This document shows positions 18,634 through 27,050 of a stretch of DNA of 64,000 nucleotides, in pieces (within the stretch, counting starts at the first letter, position 1; each line of letters starts with the position of its first letter). Source of the DNA: Lawsonella clevelandensis (lineage in GTDB: Bacteria; Actinomycetota; Actinomycetes; Mycobacteriales; Mycobacteriaceae); the NCBI RefSeq assembly GCF_001293125.1, contig NZ_CP009312.1, positions 903,057 to 967,056 of the forward strand. Direction: 5' to 3'. The translations under genes were made by a program, and so were the position numbers. The notes beneath the pieces were generated by a model. That model did no database searches, was not told the origin of the DNA, and saw only the letters and a list, made by a program, of their open reading frames with translations.

Positions 18634-19737
18634 GTGAGTGAGCAGCCTAAGGTTACTCGCCGACATGTTCTTTTGGGCGGCGTTGCCGTAGCAGCAATGG
18701 CATTAGCCCCCAGTGTTTTTGACGATACTCCCACCGCTCACGCTATGCCGTCGAGCCGTCGCAAGTACCACTACTCTATTAATCCTGCCTCGAATGCCCA
18801 CCGCTATGGTTGGTTAGAGACTCCCAGCTCGACCAGCTCTGCGGTGCCGGTGGCTATTCTTATCCATGGCGGCGCCTGGGAGTCGGAGGGTGGCCCCGCT
18901 TCAATGCGGTTCCTTTCTGAGTTCCTCTGCCAGTACGGTGTTGCCTGTTGGAATATTGAGTATCGGGCGTTAGGGTCGGGCGGCGGCTGGCCCACCACCT
19001 ACGCGGATGTGTGCGATGCTATCGACCATCTGATTGCGTTAAAGCTTTCTGTCGCCCCCAAGCTGGACCTTGATCGGGTCTATATTGTGGGTCATTCGGC
19101 TGGTGCACAGTTGGGTGCGCTGGCAATGGGCCAATCCCCCCGCAAGATTGATGCGATGGGTCTCCTCATGAACACCCCGCTGCTGCGCCTCACCACAGAG
19201 TCGCTACAGTTGGCCGATCTGCGCGGTGATATTTCTCTCAAGGGAGGCAACAAGGACACCGTCCAGCACGAGCTGGTGGGGACTGGTAATTCTGCCGGCC
19301 GTGCTACCGTCGCCCCGGAGGGCCCCCGTATCCCTATTCGAGGTTTTGTGTCCCTGAATGGCGTGCTGGATGTGGTGGATTCGGCGAAGCGTTCCAAGTT
19401 CTCCAACATTCGGATGTTCCTGGGAGGCACTCCGGCGGAGGTTCCCGGCAATTATGCGGCCGCGAACCCCATTCGCCATATACCGGCCAATAAGAAGATG
19501 CTGCTGGTGCAGGGGACGCGCGACTACGTCATCCCGCAGGGGCAGGTGACGCGCTACGGGGCGGCCGCCAGCCGCTATGGGAATGCCGTCACCTACCTGA
19601 CGTTGCAGGGGGCGAAGCACAATGATGTGCTGCTGCCGTGGCGCAACCCAGAAGCATACCAGGCGGTGACGAAAGCCCTCGCCCACTTCATGGGGGCAAA
19701 GAGCACCCCGAAGAAGTCGCGGCGCCTATTCGACTAG
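18634..19737 (+). CDS. Secreted alpha/beta hydrolase (carboxylesterase-like), Tat-type signal
   Basis: The start is GTG 18634 with AAAGGGAG 8 nt upstream; an in-frame GTG at 18613 lacks one. 367 residues. The N-terminus VTRRHVLLGGVAVAAMALA resembles a Tat signal with a twin Arg, cleaved near AHA. The catalytic fold shows the oxyanion motif HGGAW, the nucleophile motif VGHSAGAQ, a D in LVQGTRDYVIP and H in GAKHNDVL. Closest in style to BD-FAE/kynurenine-formamidase-like esterases. Substrate unknown. Its stop codon overlaps the stop of the convergent pyruvate-kinase gene. Confidence 0.85.
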   Translation: MSEQPKVTRRHVLLGGVAVAAMALAPSVFDDTPTAHAMPSSRRKYHYSINPASNAHRYGWLETPSSTSSAVPVAILIHGGAWESEGGPASMRFLSEFLCQYGVACWNIEYRALGSGGGWPTTYADVCDAIDHLIALKLSVAPKLDLDRVYIVGHSAGAQLGALAMGQSPRKIDAMGLLMNTPLLRLTTESLQLADLRGDISLKGGNKDTVQHELVGTGNSAGRATVAPEGPRIPIRGFVSLNGVLDVVDSAKRSKFSNIRMFLGGTPAEVPGNYAAANPIRHIPANKKMLLVQGTRDYVIPQGQVTRYGAAASRYGNAVTYLTLQGAKHNDVLLPWRNPEAYQAVTKALAHFMGAKSTPKKSRRLFD

Positions 19738-21575
19738 CTCTTCCAGTCGCGTAGCGGGGAGAGCAGGGACTGGTTCTTCCGCTGCACCTCATCCATGGTG
19801 GAGAGTAGGCCACTCAGTGCCTGCACCGTCTCCACCATGTGCTTACCCTGGTCCAGCATGACGCACTCTGCCCGCTGTGCCCACGCGGCGTCTGTTACTT
19901 CGGCGCGGGTCGGCTGGCCCCAGTTCGTCAACGTATCCAGAATGTCGGAACCAATAATGACGGGGATTTGCGCGGCCTCACAAAGGTTCACCACATAGCG
20001 GGGTGCCTCCACCATCTGCATAATGCCCAACTCCGCAGCCATATCTCCGCGGGCAACCATCACTCCCACCCGCTCATGCTTCATAAGCTCCAGCAGAATC
20101 TCCGGAAGATTCTGCATAGCCTCTAGAGTTTCCAGCTTCAGCACGATGCCCAGCGCGCGGCCTGAATGCTCCTCCACCCGGCACACCATCGCCAGCGCAT
20201 CCTGCACATCCTGCACGGTGCGCACAAAACTGACCTCCACAATAGAGGCAAAGTCGGCCGTGGCCAGCAGCACCTGTTCATCCTCTTCCGTCACCGCCGG
20301 CAAGTTCAATTGCGTGTCAGGAAGGTTAATACCGCAGTTCTCGTAGATGGTTTGGCCGCCATCCTTCGCCTGGGTGATGCGCAGCAGCGCCTCCCCCTGC
20401 CCCAGCTCCTGCACCGTCGAGTAGAGCGCGCCGTCATTGAACAGCACCGGGTCCCCCACTTTGAGTGCCTCGAAGATGCTGGGTTCGGTGCACCCAATTT
20501 GGGCTACTTCCCCCTTGCGTGGCGGATCGACCGGGGTGAGATCGGCGGTCAGTAACAGCTCGTCGCCCCGTTCTAGGTGCACGCCACGGCGCAGCGGGGG
20601 AATACCGCGCACGCGGGTACGCTCGAAATTGGCCTCCAGCATGGCGTGGTTACGGATCCAGGTGGAGCGGTCACCCTGTAGCAGGGCACCGTCATAATGC
20701 TTCATCATCACCAGGAAGGTACGCTGCACTCCGCGGTTGTCGGCGGTGCGAACTTTCATACCCAGTTCAAGGTGATCGAACCAGTCGTTTTCCACCATCA
20801 TGCGTAGTGGGCGCGTACCCTCCAGCTCCGGCGGCTCCGGCAGGTTCCCCTCCAGGTATTCGGGCACCACCCAGAGGCGGGACGGATAGCGCATTTCGCC
20901 GTCGTCATAGCGCACTACTGTGGAGGAGCCTACGCGGGGACCATCCGCCACCGGTCCGGTCAGAATCTTGGGGCCCGGTAGATCCACTGCAATAGGGATG
21001 GTGCGGTGCAGATGCAGGGCGGTCTCGCGGATATTGACCGCCATCTGCTCCCACATTTGCGCGTTGTCGTACACGAGGTTAATGCGGGCTATTTCAGCGC
21101 CCGCCCCCAGCAGGTTCTCCATCACCTCAGGATCGTCGGCGGCCTTACGGGGGACGGACACCATGATGCGGGTGGACCGGGGCCCACAGGGTACCCCCAT
21201 CATGTCGTCGGAGTTGACGGACAACCGCTTTTCTGCCGCGTTCAGTGCTTCTTCCACTGCTGCCATCCGCTCCAAGATGGCGTCCTGGGACTCGTCACCA
21301 ATAAGGGCGGAGACGAGGCTACGGGCGGCCGTGATCTTGGCGCGCACATCCAGTTCAGGGAACTGTAGGGAGGGGGCGCCCAGGGCGGTGAGCTCACGTT
21401 GGAGGTCGCGTCGGTCGGTGGAGCGGAGTGCCAGGTAGGCCACTAGGTTTTCGGCTCCGCTGCGGTAACTGTCGTGGACAGCGGTGATATCGTCCTGGCG
21501 TTGCGCAACAGCCTCGTCAATTTCGGTGACAAGGGCGTCGAGGGCGGAGCGAATATCGTTCAAACAAGCTGACAT
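19734..21575 (-). CDS. Long-form pyruvate kinase-like protein (second pyruvate kinase)
   Basis: 613 residues from ATG 21575; a longer frame to 21671 has no ribosome site. An N-terminal helical extension of about 130 residues precedes the barrel. Pyruvate-kinase landmarks are ARINLVYD (for the usual ARxNxSH), AVDLPGPKI, VFNDGALY (for the usual IxDG), VEVSFVRTVQDVQ and LKLETLEAMQNLPEI (the KIE region, here KLE). MVARGDMAAELG matches the usual ARGDLG.E signature. The second half of the barrel and the C-terminal allosteric domain of classical enzymes appear reduced. Corynebacterium glutamicum has a second pyruvate kinase gene near this locus (recalled), and I take this as its counterpart. Some substrate residues are changed, so activity should be tested rather than assumed. 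Confidence 0.75.
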   Translation of the reverse strand: MSACLNDIRSALDALVTEIDEAVAQRQDDITAVHDSYRSGAENLVAYLALRSTDRRDLQRELTALGAPSLQFPELDVRAKITAARSLVSALIGDESQDAILERMAAVEEALNAAEKRLSVNSDDMMGVPCGPRSTRIMVSVPRKAADDPEVMENLLGAGAEIARINLVYDNAQMWEQMAVNIRETALHLHRTIPIAVDLPGPKILTGPVADGPRVGSSTVVRYDDGEMRYPSRLWVVPEYLEGNLPEPPELEGTRPLRMMVENDWFDHLELGMKVRTADNRGVQRTFLVMMKHYDGALLQGDRSTWIRNHAMLEANFERTRVRGIPPLRRGVHLERGDELLLTADLTPVDPPRKGEVAQIGCTEPSIFEALKVGDPVLFNDGALYSTVQELGQGEALLRITQAKDGGQTIYENCGINLPDTQLNLPAVTEEDEQVLLATADFASIVEVSFVRTVQDVQDALAMVCRVEEHSGRALGIVLKLETLEAMQNLPEILLELMKHERVGVMVARGDMAAELGIMQMVEAPRYVVNLCEAAQIPVIIGSDILDTLTNWGQPTRAEVTDAAWAQRAECVMLDQGKHMVETVQALSGLLSTMDEVQRKNQSLLSPLRDWKS

Positions 21576-21835
21576 GGGCAGGATCTTCCTGATGACGAGT
21601 GTCCCTAAATTTCGAGGTGCACACTGCCACCCCACGCTTACGGCAGCGCGTGAACAGTGCACGAGCCTCACGCCCTAATCTAGTGGGGGCAATGCGGCCG
21701 TGTTGCCGAATGTGACGCCGTTCTCTAAATGTTCAACCAACGGAAAAGTTAACCCGTATTCCCGTAGGTAGCCGGGAAATGTCTAATAGACTAAGCACAG
21801 CAGAATCCCCGAAAAAATCCCACGAAGGGACTGCC

Positions 21836-22828
21836 ATGCGACGTTTCACTACTTCTCTGGTTGCCATCGTTGCGGCTGCCACCCTGGGTCTCTGCGGCAC
21901 CAACCTGGCCGTCGCCGCACCCCAAACCCCCATCCCGGACTACACCCCCGCCAAGACGGGCCCCGCCAACAAGGACGGTATCCCCCGCAACGGTGACGGC
22001 CCCGCCACCAGTTTCTTCCCCCACGCCAACTTCTACTCCATCTTCAACCCGGGGACGAACCCGCAGGGCGCCAACGACTTCTCCTGCACACCGAAGCCCG
22101 GCCAGCTGCCCCTCATCCTCCTCACCGGCACCGGCGAGGACGCCTACAAAGTGTGGGGTGAATGGGCTCCCAAGTTCAAGGCTCTAGGCTATTGCGTCTT
22201 CACCCCTAACCTCAACAATGCAGAGGGTGTGGAGTCGCAGGTCTTCACCGGGGACATCATCGGTTCCGCGGAGGCCTTCGCCACGTATGTACAGATGGTT
22301 CTGAAGGCTACCGGCGCCAAGAAGGTGGACGTCATTGGCCACTCGCAGGGTGCTGGCATGCTGCCGCTGGCCTACATCAAGTGGTTCGACGGCAATAAGT
22401 ACATGAACAAGCTCATTGGCCTGTGTCCCGGTAACCACGGCACTAGCGGAGGGGGTTACTACCAGACTGGTCTGGGGGAAAAGGTGGACCCACTCCTCAA
22501 AAAGAAGAACATGCAGGGTTGGACCATGCAGTTCAACGGCAATGCTTTCGTCGAGCAGCTGGACGCCAACAATATTGACTTCGGCGACACTCAGTACATC
22601 GTGGTGATGACCAAGTATGATGGGATCATTACCCCTTACACCTCCGGAATCATCACGAATCCGAAGGTGAAGCACGTTGTTATGCAAGATATTTGCGCCA
22701 ATGACTACTCAGATCACATTGCCTTCACCTACAACCCGAACGCCTACCAGGTATCCGTTAACCTGATGAAAGATCGCCCGGCGAACTACCAGGTGAAGTG
22801 CGAACTGGTGGTGCCACTCATCGAGTGA
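21836..22828 (+). CDS. Secreted triacylglycerol lipase-like alpha/beta hydrolase
   Basis: 330 residues from ATG 21836, preceded by GAAGG; the frame is open further upstream to 21779 without a ribosome site. A Sec signal (MRRFTTSLVAIVAAATLGLCGTNLAVAA) ends in a classic AVAA site. The mature protein shows the lipase oxyanion region LILLTGTGED, the nucleophile elbow VDVIGHSQGAGM, D in MTKYDGIITP, and H in DYSDHIAF, which complete a Ser-Asp-His triad. Four or more cysteines could form disulfides. Likely releases fatty acids from host or environmental lipids. Function inferred from family. Confidence 0.85.
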   Translation: MRRFTTSLVAIVAAATLGLCGTNLAVAAPQTPIPDYTPAKTGPANKDGIPRNGDGPATSFFPHANFYSIFNPGTNPQGANDFSCTPKPGQLPLILLTGTGEDAYKVWGEWAPKFKALGYCVFTPNLNNAEGVESQVFTGDIIGSAEAFATYVQMVLKATGAKKVDVIGHSQGAGMLPLAYIKWFDGNKYMNKLIGLCPGNHGTSGGGYYQTGLGEKVDPLLKKKNMQGWTMQFNGNAFVEQLDANNIDFGDTQYIVVMTKYDGIITPYTSGIITNPKVKHVVMQDICANDYSDHIAFTYNPNAYQVSVNLMKDRPANYQVKCELVVPLIE

Positions 22829-22862
22829 TGACGTCCCCCCACACCTTCTGCTGAAAACTTCC

Positions 22863-22900
22863 GAATACCCCGCTGGGCCCCCACATCCGGCGGGGTATTC
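22863..22900 (+). terminator. Lipase terminator
   Basis: An 11-bp perfect stem (GAATACCCCGC, 22863-22873 with 22890-22900) and a 16-nt loop, followed by TTA. Confidence 0.75.
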
Positions 22901-22962
22901 TTAATGTCAGAAAATGCCGCTAGCTCGCGTCAGCCCCACTGACCCCCACCCCAAGGAGCAGG

Positions 22963-23310
22963 ATGGCCTCCCTCGACCCAGTCGATAAAGCCCTCATCAT
23001 TAAGCGCCTCAAGCGCGCCCAAGGACAGATGGGCGGTATCATCCGCATGCTGGAAGAAGAACGGGCTTGCCGTGATGTCGTCACCCAGCTGGCCGCCGTC
23101 TCTAAAGCCATCGACCGGGCCGGCTTCGCCCTCATTGCCAGCGGTCTGAAAGCCTGTGCCAGCGCCGAATCCGCAGCAGCGGCTACCAGTACAGATAGTG
23201 ACGGCCCCAACAGTGGCCTCAGTGATAGTTCCAGCGCCACCGTCACCGCCTCCCAACAACCCTGCCTCACCGTCGCCGAGCTCGAAAAACTCTTCCTCTC
23301 CCTCGCCTAA
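22963..23310 (+). CDS. CsoR/RcnR-family (DUF156) repressor lacking the His ligand
   Basis: 115 residues with AAGGAG 4 nt before the ATG. The DUF156 helical core is clear: IIKRLKRAQGQMGGIIRMLE, ACRDVVTQLAAVSKAIDRAG, GLKAC. Cu(I)-sensing CsoR of M. tuberculosis uses C36, H61 and C65. Here C36 and C65 are kept at exactly those positions, but residue 61 is Gly. Two cysteines without the His is the arrangement of persulfide-sensing CstR-like members, so copper sensing is doubtful. A Ser/Ala/Thr-rich segment of about 35 residues separates the core from a last helix (CLTVAELEKLFLSLA). It is followed by a frameshifted small gene. Confidence 0.85.
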   Translation: MASLDPVDKALIIKRLKRAQGQMGGIIRMLEEERACRDVVTQLAAVSKAIDRAGFALIASGLKACASAESAAAATSTDSDGPNSGLSDSSSATVTASQQPCLTVAELEKLFLSLA

Positions 23311-23353
23311 CCTCTCTCATTGTGCCCACTCCCTTCACTCTCCAGGACCCCCT

Positions 23354-23516
23354 ATGAGCGACTCCAGCATCAACCGCCTCAGCATGGCGAAAGCTGAAGG
23401 AAATCGCCTCCGCCGTCCTCGCCGCCCGCGAAGGCGACACCCACGCCGACGATGATGCAGCCGGGGCCGACACTGGTGTGAAGAAATCCGTGTTCGATCG
23501 CATCCTGGGGCTGTAG
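23354..23516 (+). pseudogene. Frameshifted small gene after the CsoR-like repressor
   Basis: An ATG at 23354 (after AGGA) opens MSDSSINRLSMAKA..., which then degenerates into an Arg/Pro run. One base further on, a neighbouring frame gives KLKEIASAVLAAREGD followed by an acidic stretch and GVKKSVFDRILGL before TAG at 23514-23516. Removing one A from the AAA near 23389 joins them into a coherent protein of about 53 residues. Either this is a real frameshift or a sequencing error. Not recognised. The position suggests co-expression with the repressor. Confidence 0.5.
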
Positions 23517-23688
23517 CAGCCGCCGTACTCCGCCCTTCTACCTCGACGCTGTTTGCCACCTGTTATAGCGGTATTTCTTTTAATCTGCTGCTATTTTTCA
23601 CAAAAGCTGTTGGAATAGGAGAGTCAGCATTTGTGTTGATACCCATAGATGCACAAGTGCACACATCAATAACACGAGAGGTTATCCC

Positions 23689-24309
23689 ATGGCACAGAAG
23701 TACGTTCTGCCCGAACTTGACTACGAGTACAGCGCCCTGGAGCCGTTCATCTCCGGCGAAATCATGGAGCTCCACCACGCTAAGCACCACGCTGGCTATG
23801 TTTCCGGCGCCAACGCCGCCCTCGAGGCTCTTGACGAAGCCCGCAAGGCCGGCACCGCGGAGGACAAGGTCGCCACGATCTCCAAAAACCTCGCCTTCAA
23901 CCTCGGTGGACACATCAACCACTCCCTTTTCTGGAAGAACCTGGCCCCTCAACAGGATGCCCGCCCCGAAGGCGAGCTAGCCGCCGCTATAGATGAGGAG
24001 TTCGGCTCCTTCGAGCAGTTCCAGAAGGAATTCGGCGCTTCCGCCACCAGCATCCAGGGTTCCGGCTGGGCCGTCCTCGCCTGGGATATGCTCTCCCAAC
24101 GCCTGGTGATCCTGCAGGTCACCAACGGCCACCAGGACAACCACGCTCTCACCCTCATCCCGCTGCTTCTCCTCGACATGTGGGAGCACGCCTTCTACCT
24201 CCAGTACAAGAACGTTAAGGCTGACTACGTGAAGGCCTTCTGGAACGTCATCAACTGGGAAGAAGTGCAGAAGCGTTTCGCTGGCACTGCCAAGCACTGG
24301 GCTGCCTGA
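23689..24309 (+). CDS. sodA: Superoxide dismutase (Fe/Mn)
   Basis: Dismutates superoxide. 206 residues. Metal ligands by alignment are H29 (MELHHAKHH), H78 ([10 protein letters not shown]), D163 and H167 ([15 protein letters not shown]). The residue next to the metal site that is Gln in Mn enzymes falls in NGHQDNH, where His takes its place as in the mycobacterial iron enzyme, so the metal cannot be assigned confidently. No signal peptide; the mycobacterial homologue is nevertheless exported. AGAGG lies before the ATG. Its position downstream of the pheA/LCP block resembles Rv3846. Confidence 0.97.
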   Translation: MAQKYVLPELDYEYSALEPFISGEIMELHHAKHHAGYVSGANAALEALDEARKAGTAEDKVATISKNLAFNLGGHINHSLFWKNLAPQQDARPEGELAAAIDEEFGSFEQFQKEFGASATSIQGSGWAVLAWDMLSQRLVILQVTNGHQDNHALTLIPLLLLDMWEHAFYLQYKNVKADYVKAFWNVINWEEVQKRFAGTAKHWAA

Positions 24310-24381
24310 CTAGCCCGCGAGGTGCCGCCGCGACTTTCCCGCAATCCCGGCTAAACCTCTTCCCCCCTAACGGTTTTCGCA

Positions 24382-24428
24382 TCACCCCATCTGGGCGAGC
24401 CCATCCCGGGTCTCCCTAGATGGGGTGA
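24382..24428. terminator. Convergent terminator after sodA
   Basis: An 11-bp stem (TCACCCCATCT, 24382-24392 with 24418-24428). The right arm includes the last codons of the convergent nuclease gene. Confidence 0.6.
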
Positions 24429-26212
24429 CGTGTCTCCGGCGGATTTGCCAACAGATCCTCCACTGACGGCAAATCCTCTCGCCACTCCCCCGCACTCAGC
24501 CACTCGCGCACCGCCAACGTCGCCCGCACATCATCCTCGTTATAGGCCAGAATGCGAGCCCGCGCCTGCTGCGCCATCGCTTTCACCTCCGCACTCCCCT
24601 GCCGGGCACCCGGCCGCACCGCCTGCGCATGCCAGGCAATAGACGCTTCCCCACTCGGCTCCTCATCCCGCCACTGGAACCCCGCTACCGGTGCCACCTT
24701 CTTCAACCCCAGCCCGTGCACTCCCACGAACTGTCGCTCCACCAGCCGAAACACATCTACCCAGTGGGGGCCATCCAGCAGTTCCCGCACCTCCGCCTCC
24801 GGTGGCATCGCCGTGTAGTCGGCAAACGTCCGCACATTCGACAGCATCCACTGCCGCTCCCCCGCCTGCGCATAGCAGTACACCAGGCAGGAGAGTCCCT
24901 CCTCCGTCGCCCGCCGCCGCAGCCGCGACACCCACTGCCACATCCGCACAAAACACTCAGCGGTACTCCGGTTCGGTAGCTTGCGCCACGTCACATACGG
25001 CCGGTAGCCCGGCACGGCAGCATCCCCCTCCACCGCCATCGCCTGCGCCGCCTCCTCGCTGGTATACGTCAACAGTGCGCCCCACAGGTAGGCGCCGTCA
25101 TCCAACACACTCTCCATATCAATGTCGATCTCCACATCGGCGCGTGGCACCTCCACCATGTCTTCCTTGCGGACCACCGCGAACCCCCCCAAGCTGGCAC
25201 GCGCCAACGCCACCGCCGTCTCGAAAGAGCCCCCTGGCCAATGCTCCGGCTGCACCACATCCGGGGCAGCTAACTGCGCAACGGTGTGAATATTCTCCGC
25301 AGCCAACGCCTCCGCCTGCGCCGCCGAGACCACTAGGCTCACGTCATCACGGACCGTGAGGTCCCGCCGGCACAACGTATCCCACCAGCCACAATTGTGG
25401 CATTCGGAACGACGTCGGGAACGAGTGGGCAACTGGCGCAGCGTCTCCCGTGCCGTCAGCGACTCCACATCTTCGTCCGCCAGTTCGTCATCCAGCTCCT
25501 CCATCAGCTCTTCCCGCAGCTCAAACTGGGCGGTGTAGTTCGGGAGGGACTCCTCCAACCAGTGCACAATGGCACACTGGCCGCGCATATCAATAACCCC
25601 ACCCTGCCCCGTGGAGGGAATACCATGCGCCTGCATGAGCAGCCACAGGTGAGTGAGCCGCAGCTGGTCCCGTGTATGGTGACGGAGCCGCAACTCCGGC
25701 CGTGGCTGGGGGTCCCAACCGTCCAAACCGGATGCGTGGGGGATGAGCGAAGGGCGGGAGAGATTTTCCACCGGAATGTGGGGTGGGCGTGGTGCGGTCG
25801 ACGCACGCACATCATAGGTTTTGTGGTTGACCGTGATGACCGGCGTGTACAGTTCCCCGTCAGCCCCGAGCATAAGGATGCAGCTGACGCCCGCCCGACC
25901 GGTCTGCGGGTCATCCGGCAAATAGGCGCCGCAGATCACGGGGGTGTGCTGGGCAATAGCCTTCTGCGTGGCCTCCCACGCCGCGGACTCGTCAGTGGGT
26001 AGGAGTGCGGCACCGAAGTCCTCCGCAAGGCGCAGATAGATGTGTTCCATGCGGTTTCGGCTAGCCCGCTCACGATGCTCTACCCCAATGGGTCTCGTAG
26101 GCTCCGGCAGGATAGGGGTGGAGGAGCCGAGACGGTCGAGCAAGAAGCGGTGGTCGCAGCCGAAGAGATCGTCGGCCGCAATGGGGTCTGCTGCGATGGG
26201 GTTGCTGTCCAT
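24416..26212 (-). CDS. TM0106-type RecB-like nuclease (RNase H-like fold)
   Basis: 598 residues from ATG 26212, which has AAAGGA 8 nt upstream (the frame opens further to 26266). The N-terminal half includes a putative metal-binding ECHNCGWWDTLCRRD cluster near 290. A short helix-hairpin-like stretch (AEALAAENIHTVAQLA) follows. The C-terminal half carries the RNase H-like exonuclease motifs typical of the TM0106 family: DVEIDIDMESVLDDGAYLWGALL (first acidic motif) and ILAYNEDDVRATLAVREWL (last acidic motif). Members are predicted single-strand or replication-linked nucleases. Role unproven. It is transcribed convergently with sodA. Confidence 0.8.
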   Translation of the reverse strand: MDSNPIAADPIAADDLFGCDHRFLLDRLGSSTPILPEPTRPIGVEHRERASRNRMEHIYLRLAEDFGAALLPTDESAAWEATQKAIAQHTPVICGAYLPDDPQTGRAGVSCILMLGADGELYTPVITVNHKTYDVRASTAPRPPHIPVENLSRPSLIPHASGLDGWDPQPRPELRLRHHTRDQLRLTHLWLLMQAHGIPSTGQGGVIDMRGQCAIVHWLEESLPNYTAQFELREELMEELDDELADEDVESLTARETLRQLPTRSRRRSECHNCGWWDTLCRRDLTVRDDVSLVVSAAQAEALAAENIHTVAQLAAPDVVQPEHWPGGSFETAVALARASLGGFAVVRKEDMVEVPRADVEIDIDMESVLDDGAYLWGALLTYTSEEAAQAMAVEGDAAVPGYRPYVTWRKLPNRSTAECFVRMWQWVSRLRRRATEEGLSCLVYCYAQAGERQWMLSNVRTFADYTAMPPEAEVRELLDGPHWVDVFRLVERQFVGVHGLGLKKVAPVAGFQWRDEEPSGEASIAWHAQAVRPGARQGSAEVKAMAQQARARILAYNEDDVRATLAVREWLSAGEWREDLPSVEDLLANPPETRHPI

Positions 26213-26480
26213 GCCACGTCCTTTCCTCTCCGGCCTTGTGACAAGGGCGCTCCCCAGAGAACACATAATGCTGCTTTTAGTCTAAACAATGCGGTCGCAC
26301 CGGTGGATAGTGCACTGGAGAGTTTTTGCTATGAGAGAGAATTCGCGTATTCGGCACCGATAGCGTCCCGATTAACTGCAGGTTTTCCGCACTGAAAGTA
26401 GACTGCACAGTAACTGCATCTCATCTCTAAAGCGCAGGTGGCTCCATCCTGCGTGCAGAGAAAGAGGAAGGTAAAACACT

Positions 26481-26798
26481 ATGTTTGGTAAGAAATCCCC
26501 CGAAGAAAAGGCCGCTAAGCAGGCCGACAAGGCTGCTAAGCAGGCCGACAAGCTGCAGGCCAAGCTCCAGAAGAAGGCAGAAAAGAAACTCGCCAAGGCG
26601 CAAAAGAAGGCCGACAAGAAGGCGCTGAAGGACACCAAGAAGGGGAAGAACAGCAAAGCGTCCACGTCGCTGCTGAAGCAGCTGAAGGGCCACTCCAACA
26701 AGGCTGCCAAGGTGGGTACCACCCTGGCGCCGAGCCTCCTCCCCATCGTCTACACCGCTGTTGGTCTGGCCGCGACCTACCTTAAGGGCCGCGACTAG
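26481..26798 (+). CDS. Small Lys/Ala-rich coiled-coil protein with C-terminal hydrophobic helix
   Basis: 105 residues after AGGAAGG. Residues 5-60 are almost entirely Lys, Ala, Asp, Gln and Glu in heptad-like order (AAKQADKAAKQADKLQAK), predicting a long basic coiled coil. Residues 78-97 (GTTLAPSLLPIVYTAVGLAA) could be a membrane helix. Not assigned to a family. Similar small proteins occur in corynebacteria. Membrane anchoring and binding to nucleic acid or teichoic-like polymers would be pure speculation. Confidence 0.75.
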   Translation: MFGKKSPEEKAAKQADKAAKQADKLQAKLQKKAEKKLAKAQKKADKKALKDTKKGKNSKASTSLLKQLKGHSNKAAKVGTTLAPSLLPIVYTAVGLAATYLKGRD

Positions 26799-26818
26799 CA
26801 ACCCGCTGACAACAGTGG

Positions 26819-26855
26819 AAGAGCCGCCCGGGAACAGGTCAACCGGGCGGCTCTT
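26819..26855 (+). terminator. Terminator of the coiled-coil protein gene
   Basis: A 13-bp perfect stem (AAGAGCCGCCCGG, 26819-26831 with 26843-26855) with an 11-nt loop and a short T-containing tail. Confidence 0.8.
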
Positions 26856-26863
26856 CACTTGTG

Positions 26864-26992
26864 TTTGATAGTTCATCCCGGACTATCAAAACCCATGACA
26901 GCCAACAACTGGCACTCCCTTACCAGCAGCTGCTGATAACCCATGGGCGTCTATGAGGCGACGTGTCCACTCCTGTACGTAGTGGACACGTC
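26864..26992 (-). terminator. Two further hairpins facing the gabD2-like gene
   Basis: TTTGATAGT pairs with ACTATCAAA (26864-26872 with 26882-26890, 9 bp). GACGTGTCCACT pairs with AGTGGACACGTC (26960-26971 with 26981-26992, 12 bp). The second lies 58 nt past the stop of the minus-strand dehydrogenase and is its likely terminator. Confidence 0.6.
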
Positions 26993-27050
26993 AACCAACC
27001 AGATTCCCCGGAGGTTGGCGCGGTGCCCCTCCGAGGAAGGGGTGGGGACT

